From contig JAKSZP010014463.1 of the NCBI GenBank assembly GCA_022478985.1, positions 62,001 through 126,000 on the forward strand: a stretch of DNA of 64,000 bases, in the 5' to 3' direction. The DNA comes from Massospora cicadina. Taxonomy: Eukaryota; Entomophthoromycota; Entomophthoromycetes; Entomophthorales; Entomophthoraceae. The notes under the pieces are model-generated. The model did no database searches. It worked only from the letters and a program-made list of their open reading frames with translations, and was not told where the DNA came from. The translations under genes were made by a program, and so were the position numbers. The first letter of the stretch is position 1. Each line of letters opens with the position of its first letter. Shown piece after piece: positions 55,895 through 64,000 of the stretch.

Positions 55895-57200
55895 TTTTCT
55901 GTTGGCACTGTATATAGCAGGTCCAGGCAAAGGGGCAGGTTTTGAAGCTTCTTGGAGTCATACGTTGTTATCTCCAATTGAGATATAGCAAGGAGTTAGA
56001 ACCACATGGATGAACAAGGCTTGCTAAATTTCAATAAAATTTAAAAATAGGACGCTTATTAAAAAATTATAAAAGTGAAAAAATAAAGTGTTTATTTAAA
56101 CGGTTAAAATATCTATGGCTAATAGGGTTTGTTGCACATGGAATGACCCTTTTTAGACTAAGAAAAGGGAAGTTTGGACCTAGGAAGAGGCATGTGATGG
56201 GACATCTTCCTTTGTTTCATGGTGGTTTTCTGAAATTGATAGGCTGGACCTCTTTGTCACCCAAGTTCCAATGGCATCTGGATCTTTTTTCCTCTATCAG
56301 ATCCATGAAATGATGCCTTTTGTTAGAATGCAGCTTTTTAGGTGCTCGCTGGTGATAACACCGCTGGATTACAAAAGTCTTGATGATTTTAATAAAAACT
56401 TACTAATAGAAAACTTGGATTTTTGTGAATTTTTCTATTAATAAGACAGGGTAGAATGATAAGCGATTCCTCTTGATATTTGACCAAACAGTATTTAATC
56501 TGTTTTGAGGGTCAAGGGAAATTTGAGGATAGTTTTGGAATAGCTTAGGTGCTTCCAAATTGGGTAATATGAAAAGTGCTCCTATCAGATCTTATAAAAA
56601 CGAGTTCCTTTTTAGGAAACTAAAAATTGGGGTTTTGAGGCAGAACGTACCCATGTGGTAAGGTCTTGATGAACTTCAACCAATCACCGCTAGCTAAAAT
56701 ATTTTCACCTTGGGGGTCATCTGCCGCCCCTATAAAAGGGGGTGGTCCCCGCATAGGTGCTTTGAGGGACTTGGTGATGGTGGGGGGAGTACCTTCCGCT
56801 GGTTGCCCCAAGATCCACGTGTTAGTCAGGGAAATCTGACCATTCAATTGTACAATAAAAGCCCAAGCAGATTTTGTAATGGTGTTACCCCAATTAACAG
56901 AGTTCCACCGAGAATCAGCCAGGGTCTTTTAGCCAATATTATTGAAATCATCATTAGTTTTTAATAAAGCACTTTTCAGATTATCGCAAACTCTTATATG
57001 GCTGTCATTTCCCTGTTTAGGCAGATTTTGACCCACAACATTCTTCTTTTGAGGCCTGGAAGGCAAATGCCTGACACCTTTGTTAAGTTAGGATCAGGAA
57101 TAGAATCCATGGTAGGCAGAGGGGATTTGAGTTCAACCTTATTAAATTTATCCTCATTTGCAGTGCAAGTCTTATATTGGGCATTAAAACCTTAACAAAT
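55895..57200 (-). mobile_element. E7: 3' fragment of an E5/E6-type element with an insert
   Basis: The ends (57200-57065 and 56310-55895, minus strand) match the post-integrase segment of E5: L-K-S-P-L-P-T-M-D-S-I-P-D-P-N-L-T-K, MKQRKMSHH, CATNPIS, and SFKTCPFAW. About 750 bp between them have no counterpart in E5 or E6. No integrase, RT or gag remains. Confidence 0.65.
56520..57095 (-). pseudogene. Unknown coding-like segment in the E7 insert
   Basis: About 190 codons read through with only two stops on the minus strand: PSRPQKKNVVGQNLP, then LKSALLKTNDDFNNIG, WNSVNWGNTITKSAWAFIVQ, TNTWILGQPAEGTPP, AADDPQGENILASGDWLKFI and LPHGYVLPQNPNF. The intact part is 56847-56620. The residue pattern (W-rich and proline-rich, mixed charge) looks like real protein. 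I recognise no family and do not assign a function. Confidence 0.45.
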
Positions 57201-58044
57201 GTTTAAATATAAAATGAATCATTTCAGTTTTAACTTAAAAAATTATTTTATTTGTCAACTTATATCAATTTACATGCTATTGCGTCATAACTATCATCAG
57301 AACATCCAACGGCTGCATTGATTGTACCTGTATGTTTTGGTACACTAAAGTTATTGATGACTAGGACCAGTATTTTCTGGAGTTTAGTCATTAAAATATC
57401 TATTACCAATCAATTGACCAATCAACATAGTAGCTAAATCAGAGCTTCCCATGTGAAAAATTAAAATTATAAACTAGCTAAATAAGCCATTATCATCATC
57501 CTAGCATATAAATGGCTAGTTTTGGAAAATAATGGAAAAAGCATCGTATGGTTAAGATCTAACATCAAGGTCAGTGAAATAGTGCAGCAGGTTAATCAAC
57601 ATTAAATTTTATTCTTCAATAAAGTCCAATGTGCAGAGCCTCAACATAATGAGGAAGCTGATTTTTGAAACTACTCATTTCTGGCACACAAGAAAAACTT
57701 TTGAGTTTTATTAAGTTATAGGTTAGTGAGAGTCAAACATCAAAAATCTTTGAAGCATTTGCAAAGTTGTGAGCCACAGTAAATTAAAGCTCTTTGATGT
57801 CATACCTGGCCTCTTTCAGGATACCATACAGTAAGTTGGGATAGAGAATCTCTTTGCACAGTGGCTCCATGGCCATACAAAGGACCTATGGAGGAAACTT
57901 TTGTTGGATGAAGCAGCCACTAGATGACAAGCTGATGGCAGGTCAATACAGGTAAGTCCTTGCGAGGGCAGATGCAGTTCTGAGGAACAGAAATGGGAGA
58001 TGGATGCTAGAATTTAAGCTAATAAAAACTGGGATTCATCTGGA
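57201..58044. other. AT-rich region, no gene seen
   Basis: Non-coding by inspection. It lies where the 3' LTR of E6 would be expected, but I cannot match it to another copy in the window. Confidence 0.4.
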
Positions 58045-58060
58045 AAGGTTAATAGGCATT

Positions 58061-58106
58061 TTTTAGCAAAAGGTGGTCCCAACCTGAAGGGGGGACTCAC
58101 CGATCT
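58061..58106 (-). mobile_element. LINE-A micro-insertion 6 (46 bp)
   Basis: TTTTAGCAAAAGGTGGTCCC, AACCTGAAGGGGGGACTCAC and CGATCT together are the reverse complement of a LINE-A 3' end, with a diverged terminal motif. The flanks AAGGTTAATAGG[CT]ATT (58045-58060 and 58107-58122) differ at one base. The altered tail suggests a different subfamily of LINE-A. Confidence 0.85.
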
Positions 58107-58221
58107 AAGGTTAATAGGTATTGATAACCCAATTTAAAAGTTTTGATTGGTTAAAAATGGTTAATTTGGCTAGCCACGGCAGCTGATTAAATGGGGAAAG
58201 GAATGGTCATACCACAAACCA

Positions 58222-58850
58222 ATTTTCAGCACTGTGGATAGAAAGGTCTAAGCAAAGGAACAGGCTTTGAAGTTACTCTGAGTTAGATATGGTAAACTGA
58301 TAAAAATACTGCAAGGGGCCAAAACTATTATGATGTTCAAGAATAGCTGGTTAACTTCAGCAAAAGCCCTAGTAATAGTAAACTTGTTTTACTAGATAAG
58401 AAAAAATAATATATGCATAATTAAAGATTTTGACATCTATAGGAACTGGGGGTAATCGCGTCCTGAATGTTTTTTTGGACCAACGATCATGATCACCCCA
58501 AGCTTCAGGAAGTGAAGAAAGACGAACCAAATACCATTGTGTCATTATAGTAATTTGAAATCTCAATGATGTCTCTTTGGCACCTTGGCTTTAAATGTAA
58601 ATATTATTCTCTTCTTCCTTTGTCCTTTATTTAATTAATTGTTGCTTCCAGTAACTTGATATTGGTGATCAAAGTTTTTTAGGGAGGTGGAATTTAGCTT
58701 TGTCACTAGTCAATTTGTCTTCATATGAGAGTCAAGTCCTGGAAATTCCCTCCTCAGGATCTTGTTGGAGGGTACAAAAGCTGTTTAGAATGGCCCATGT
58801 ACTTAAATGATATCTATGCTCTTATCAAAACTAACAATGGAGTACTAAGA
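58222..58850 (-). pseudogene. E6 conserved segment downstream of integrase
   Basis: Homologous to the E5 and E7 segments: SYEDKLTSDKAKFHLPKKL (about 58730-58675), MTQWYLVRLSSLPEAWGDHD (58545-58486), and SKPVPLLRPFYPQC near 58260. The frame 58566-58369 (65 codons) covers the middle part. Confidence 0.5.
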
Positions 58851-58859
58851 CCCACGTTT

Positions 58860-59960
58860 ATGGAGGACTTTGAATGGTCCTGACCAGTAAGTAGCAAGCT
58901 TGTAGTTCTCCCCTTGTGGATATAGCCATTAAACGTTACTAATATTCTCCATGTTGATATACTGACAGAGAGGGTCGGCATAAGTTGCTTTGATTAGCCT
59001 CCTTAGTTGTGGTATGTACTAAAGCATCCAAGGTTAAAGATTGAAATAAGATAATCTTATTTACTAAATCTCTTAGGGTGTAATCATAGGTCTTAGGAGT
59101 TGCCAAAAATAGTAAGGTTGTAGGCCAGTTATTAAGAAGAGTTCCTATAATAAAAAGCCTCAAGAGGGCACATCGTTATTACCCAAAGGTAGCTGACCTG
59201 ATGAGCGAGCAAATCACTTGGTAGGAAATTTTTCAATCATAATGTTTCAGTAGAAGACATTTTCTTAGGATGGAAATTGCAGTGCCATTATCTCTGTCTA
59301 CCCCTCAATTTGTGGAAGGGTTAAAGTGTGATAGAAATCTTGGCGTGTGTTAAATAAAGTTTTTATAACTGTAATGGCTCTGAATTGGAATATAGTTTAC
59401 TATCAGATAAGAGCACCTTTGGCCTACGATGCTTCAAGAAGTGATTTAATACAAGAATAATGCAGTTGCCCAGGCATTAGCTGTGGGGATGGATACAACT
59501 CATATCCTTTGGTGAATTGGTTCAACAACAAAATCATATATTAATTGCCATGGACTCCTGTTGGCAATGGACCTATAACGTTGATACTTACCATATAAAA
59601 GGGTCTGAAGGAGCAGACACTTGACTAGACATCACTAGTTATGTTTATCAAGTTGGCAACATGTATTACAGGCATCAAAAACATCTTATATGGAGTTAAA
59701 CATTCCATCTCAGAATATCAAGACTTCAACCATTAGTGGGTTTCTGTATTGCCCCATGTCCAGTGATAGTTTGACCCTCCATAACAACCTCAGTATGACC
59801 AGAGGGATGCATATAAGGAAGCTATTTTCTATAAAAACATCTAGCATATCACCAGTTATTTGTGCATCAATCACTCCTCGCCTTAGTTCACTCTAGATTT
59901 ATTGGGTTTCTAGTGTCCACAAGTCAGAACAACAGAGAAGGTCATATAGGTTGTCCTCTT
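58860..59960 (-). pseudogene. E6 integrase
   Basis: Blocks on the minus strand: VVMEGQTITGHGAIQK (HHCC, about 59790-59740), VLLSDSKLYSNSE (about 59428-59390), DALVHTTTKEANQSN then PSLSVYQHGEY (59030-58940, nearly identical in layout to E5), and LATYWSGPFKVLHKRG-like at about 58898-58850. Stops interrupt throughout. Confidence 0.72.
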
Positions 59961-59999
59961 CGGTAGATATAACAGTTAGGAAAGGGAATCTAGAGAGGC

Positions 60000-61250
60000 T
60001 ATCTACATTTTGGTGTACCACACCTGGCTGATGGACAATTAAGAAACTGTAATTTGCAATCTAAGATCCTAAGGTCAGATGGCCTTCAGGGTCACGCATT
60101 TGTTGCAGCCAATGGAGGGAGGCTTGTTCAGTTATTACTGTGAAGTGCATTCCATAAAGGAAAGGATGTAAATACTTAAAGGAAAGATCATGGCCTAACT
60201 CATTTTCAGTGACACTATAATCTTGTTCAGTTTGAAACAGAGTCTTGCTAAAGTATATGATAGGATAGACAAATTGGTCATTGTCATGTTGTTTAAAATA
60301 CTGTTAACAGCAACATTTCTGGAGTCAGTTATTAATAAAGGCTTATCAAAATGGGGTGCACCAGCATGGGAGTTCTGGTTAGTGCCAGTCTTAGCACATC
60401 AAAGGATAGCTGTAGCAATAATATTATCATTGGAATTGTAAGTTCTGTTTTAGTTAACCAAGGGCTCCGCAAGGTTAGTAAATAGGAGTTAAATTGGCAG
60501 TAGTACCTCACCATCCCCCAAGAAAAGCTAATGTCTCTTAGATTTTTGGTGAGGATATCTTACGTATGGCTGTTACTATGTATAGTAATGGTTGGATTCC
60601 CTAATTAATTACCTTATGTCCTAAAAACTCTACTTTTCGTTAGAAAAAAAGGCAATTTGGAAGCTTCAACCTTGAAAATGATGTTATTATAGCTCAAAGT
60701 CTTGCTACAGATGGTAAAGTTGGGAGCTAAAGGTTTAAGAAAAAAGTGTTGATATTATATTAATATATCATGACGCAGGTCAATTTTCAAATCCCCAGAA
60801 TCCACCCATGGCTCGCAGTATTATAGCAGGGGCGATTTATAGCCCCTAGGCATATGGATAGGCTCAAATAATCCCTCTAATTGATATGAGCAGACTTACT
60901 AGTCATTAAGGGTGAGGTCTAGCTGGCAGTATACATTGGGTAATTCTATTACTAATAAGAACTGTGAGCCCGCTAGCTTCTGAATGGAATCATCAATCCC
61001 AGGTAAGGGGTAGCTATCTAATCATGTGATTGAGTTCAATTTACTATAATTCATCGCCACGCACAGGAAATATTTTTCTTTTTCATCATGAGCAAAGGCA
61101 AAGCCCATGTGCTTTGTGAAAGCTTCAAAATGCAGGTACAAAGAAGTTGTTTCAACATGACTGATACTTGTGCTTCCTCCACAATGAAGTTTTGATAAAG
61201 CTTGATCCGTATGAGCAGTTTATCTTGTGTATTTCTCAATGGGTTACTCC
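60000..61250 (-). pseudogene. E6 reverse transcriptase and RNase H
   Basis: The first frame (61239-61051) reads LWTLPLLMMKKKN-like residues in the context S-x-W-A-L-P-L-L-M-M-K-K-K, the RT entry block. Next come VEFLGHKVIN-GIQPLL (about 60635-60585), ETLAFLGDG with the FTNLAEPLVN end (about 60543-60460), and an RNase H part with LLITDSRNVAV (about 60345-60305). The catalytic YLDD is not readable. Confidence 0.72.
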
Positions 61251-61259
61251 ACTTAATTC

Positions 61260-62400
61260 CCCAAAATAGTAATGTTTAGAGGATAAAATGTCAGATTAAA
61301 ATGGCTAAAAGTTTAATAGCTTCTTTTGTTATGCATTGGTAAGGTTTAATACAACCTTGTGTTCAATGGTGGCTATAGTGGGAACGTCTTATAATCCAGA
61401 TCCTGAAAGGTACCAAATTGTGGAGTTTTATAATTCGTCAACAGGAAGCAGCCATAAATAAGTTATAAGATCATTTTTTCTTATGACATGTGGAGTCAGG
61501 AGTTATATTACATAACAGAACTGAGATGTTACCTGAGTAGGCTGTATAAAAGATGCATAGTCAGGGAAATATCTCCTTGATGGATGTGTTGTCTACTTCA
61601 TAACTTTTATTTTTGTTCCCTGATGGAATGTGTACTTGAAATCTTGTATCTAAAATAACTTTATAATTAGATGGTACTAATACCTGAGAAGGAGAAAGGT
61701 AATAGCATTCTTTGTAAATCTTTGATGTACAGGGGAGGCATTTTTACACGTGGTCCTACTGATACTCTATCTTATATAAAGCTTAGTCATCTTACATAAG
61801 GCATATTATTTCCTGATTGCTTTCTTGGTGACAGGAGTTTGGAAAATGAGCGGCGTTTAAAAACAGATATAGAAAAATAGGCTAATATAAATTGACACTT
61901 CTAGAATGCTCGCATATAAATCAAGTTCATAAATAATAAGTCATTTCTTTGTTTTCAAAGAACCACAGCAGGGACAGATGTATAAAGCTTCCTAAGTATT
62001 TGGGCAAGGACACATAAGCACTGAAGGACCCGATGCAATGTGGTCCAGCGGCTTATACTCAATATTATGTTGAAGTCTGGCTTAACTTTACATGACTGAC
62101 CAATTTGGAGGAAGCTATGTTTATGGAGAGCCTTGTACCCATCACTTAGACTTTTAACCTTTTATACCTAAACATCCACTTTAGTGATCAAGTCCACAAA
62201 TCACATTTGTAAGTTAAAGAAGCTGGAGGGTCACAGAGGGAGCAAGAGTAATCCAAATCATAGTCTTTAACTTTGATACTATAAAAGTGAAATCATTGGC
62301 AGAGGGGCAGCAAAAGCAATAGCTCAAGAGGAAGGTAGTTGGAAACTAAGTTGTTTCAATATAAAGAGCTCTCCTTTAATGCTAATGGAGATTTTCCCTC
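61260..62400 (-). pseudogene. E6 gag-pol junction and protease region, badly decayed
   Basis: Position between knuckle and RT implies a protease, and colinear similarity to E5 persists (for example the stretch before the knuckle). No active-site triad can be read in any frame. Confidence 0.35.
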
Positions 62401-62409
62401 CTCATCAAT

Positions 62410-62900
62410 GATACTTTTGTAACACTCTTTGTCTATATGCCAACGGACTCCACAGTAAGTAGGCTGTAATTTTCTCCTTATTAGCCCCTTTTTTTCGAGA
62501 AAATTGGCATGAGGGTGGTGATTAGGAGAGCAGCTGGGCTTAGAGCCTTATGGACTAGACTGGCGGGGATCTCAACAAAAACCTTTTTGTTATCCAGAAT
62601 ACTTGTGAAGTTCCTCCTGAAAGCGCTGATATGTAAATCTAAGTATGAGCGAGATACCAAAGCTGATATGGTGGCCGTGATAGCATCATCAATGGAAGTG
62701 TGGTCACAAACCACAAAGGTCTGGTCTCATAGTAAAATCTAATTGGTGAACCCAATTGGTTTTTCTCCGTGTTTGATGCATTTTAAGGAAGTTTTGTTAT
62801 TTTTGGGGATATGGTCTGGTAGCTCCTGAACTCCTTTATCAATGAAGTCTTAACTTGGCTAAAGATTTATAGTTCTCCAAATGAGGAACCATAATATATT
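62410..62900 (-). pseudogene. E6 gag, capsid-like region and knuckle
   Basis: The 77-codon frame 62714-62481 reads SIDDAITATISALVSRSYLD, then FRRNFTSILDNKKVFVEIPA, matching E5 capsid. The knuckle (62465-62413) reads PTYCGVRWHIDKECYKS. The second Cys, His and last Cys of C-X2-C-X4-H-X4-C are kept, and the first Cys is lost. Confidence 0.7.
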
Positions 62901-63516
62901 GATTGAAAAATCAAACATTTGGGAAGATGTCTAACTTTCTATTTATTGGTAGTCTCTTCCACGGCGCTTTCATAGACAAATAGGAAGGATTCCGATACTA
63001 CCTCCAGAGATGTATTTTTCCTCTTATGAGGGTCTAAAGTGATCAGAAACATGAGTGGGTAAAATGTTAATAGTAGTCCCTGTGGGAGGTTCCAAAATGA
63101 GGCATCTGTAATGTTGTATGCAGTATGTTACATCTGGCCAAGTTGATACCACAAATTGATAATATCATTCTTTAGCTCCGTCCACTGAAACATCACTACA
63201 GTGAGGTTGTCTTTTGTGCAAGTTGCTATTTAAGCTTATTTAATTACAGGTTCTAAGATTCTAACCGCCTTAGTGGGGAGTTTTAAGCCTCTATGGTCTT
63301 GCCTTGACTGGTAAGCTGAATAAACTGGTTTTGATGTGATTTAAATAATCATAATAAAGTTGGGAAAAGCTACTGATATACATAAGCCTATCTTCTAAGG
63401 CTTCAAGTGTAATGTTAGTATCAAGAGGTCGGCCTTTAAGATCCAACCCAAATCCATGAGCTACATCTGTGACTTGAATTTCTAGTCAAGTGAATTGATT
63501 TTTGTATATCATTCAA

Positions 63517-63741
63517 TTAAGGTTGGGAAGAATCCTCTTCTGGTTCAATTATGGCAGGTCCAGGAGGACCAGGAGGACCCGGGGAGCCAGGAGACTTACT
63601 TACTCTTGAAGGGTGGGAGGCTCTGTCAATCCAGGTGGTCCAGGGGGGCTGATATAATTCCATGGCCACAGTAATTCTGTTGATATTGGGCCCAGGAGGC
63701 CCTCGATTTCCTTGAGGTCCATGAATCCCAATGGACCTCAT
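63517..63741 (-). pseudogene. E6 gag, collagen-like tract
   Basis: The 74-codon frame has HGPQGNRGPPGPN near its start and [13 protein letters not shown] near its end, with a frame-shifted Gly-Pro part between. A helical segment follows (TLEALEDRLMYISSFSQL, about 63410-63355). Confidence 0.75.
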
Positions 63742-64000
63742 GGCCTGGGGCCCTTGGTAGCTGGGGGATCATTTGTGACCAGCAGGGCCTTGCGTTACTG
63801 GGTAGGCTTGTTGTATGGCGTCTTCAGATCGCATAAAGCATTTTTCTTTTTGTTATTTGAGTCAGAAATAAAATTTAAGAACATTGTGATAGTCTTTATG
63901 ATCTGCAGGCAAGCTCCTGATACAGCGGTGATTAAATAAGTTATATTTGATCTTTAGGTATGTGATGGATCCTTCATCCGATAAGGCCATCTAGAAACGT
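63742..64000 (-). pseudogene. E6 gag, N-terminal region (partial)
   Basis: The rest of the Gag N-terminal part up to the window edge. A minus-strand segment corresponds in position to E5 55160-55350 (shared LIRYK/ITNL-like residues and 'D-L-I-E/D' endings). Too short to say more. Confidence 0.4.

Larger units (their letters stand above)
58222..64000 (-). mobile_element. E6: minus-strand Ty3/gypsy element, runs off the right edge
   Basis: Minus-strand order from the right edge: gag, collagen-like tract, capsid, knuckle, protease region, RT, RNase H, integrase, and a post-integrase segment. It has the same plan as E5, with clear colinear similarity. Its 5' end lies beyond 64000. Confidence 0.8.

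Overview
This window is a eukaryotic transposable-element graveyard. I find no host gene, rRNA or credible tRNA gene. The background is AT-rich. The contents are at least eight LTR retrotransposons or large pieces of them (mostly Ty3/gypsy-type), two LINEs, and six tiny LINE-derived insertions. Nearly every reading frame is broken by stops and frameshifts. A LINE with an RRM plus zinc-knuckle ORF1, an EEP endonuclease and a C-terminal zinc-binding module, together with massive Ty3/gypsy nesting and an AT-rich background, would suit a transposon-bloated fungal genome. That is inference; no host marker gene confirms it.

Layout, left to right. 1-1158: GC-rich 3' end of a LINE (LINE-A). 1159-4274: AT-rich DNA with a degenerate 25-bp tandem array and an 85-bp direct repeat. 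4275-15425: E0, two ~740-bp LTR-like repeats around non-coding DNA, interrupted by E1 (6571-13394), a Ty3/gypsy element with 340-bp LTRs. 15575-35661: E2, a Ty3/gypsy element whose integrase region is split by E3 (20811-29126, 1.1-kb LTRs) and then by a nearly complete LINE (LINE-B, about 29.4-34.06 kb). 35695-38150: a lone LTR related to those of E3, plus a leader region. 38831-39195 and 45662-48350: a C-rich gypsy relic (E8) split by E4 (39202-45661). 49555-64000: three minus-strand elements of one clade, E5, E7 (fragment) and E6 (runs off the right edge).

Most of the Ty3/gypsy elements share an unusual Gag plan. A conserved N-terminal part is followed by a collagen-like Gly-X-Y tract, a helical segment with a shared S-L-S-D-K-L motif, a capsid-like segment, a CCHC knuckle, and then protease, reverse transcriptase, RNase H and integrase. 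Five families also share a primer-binding-site-like block just after the left LTR.

The clearest new observations are: (1) LINE-A 3' ends only 17-52 bp long, inserted between 13-18 bp target-site duplications; (2) the collagen-like domain kept in Gag of five diverged elements; (3) an antisense gene remnant between pol and the 3' LTR of E3; (4) a ~230-bp repeated module flanking pol in E3; (5) a conserved coding segment downstream of integrase in the minus-strand clade.
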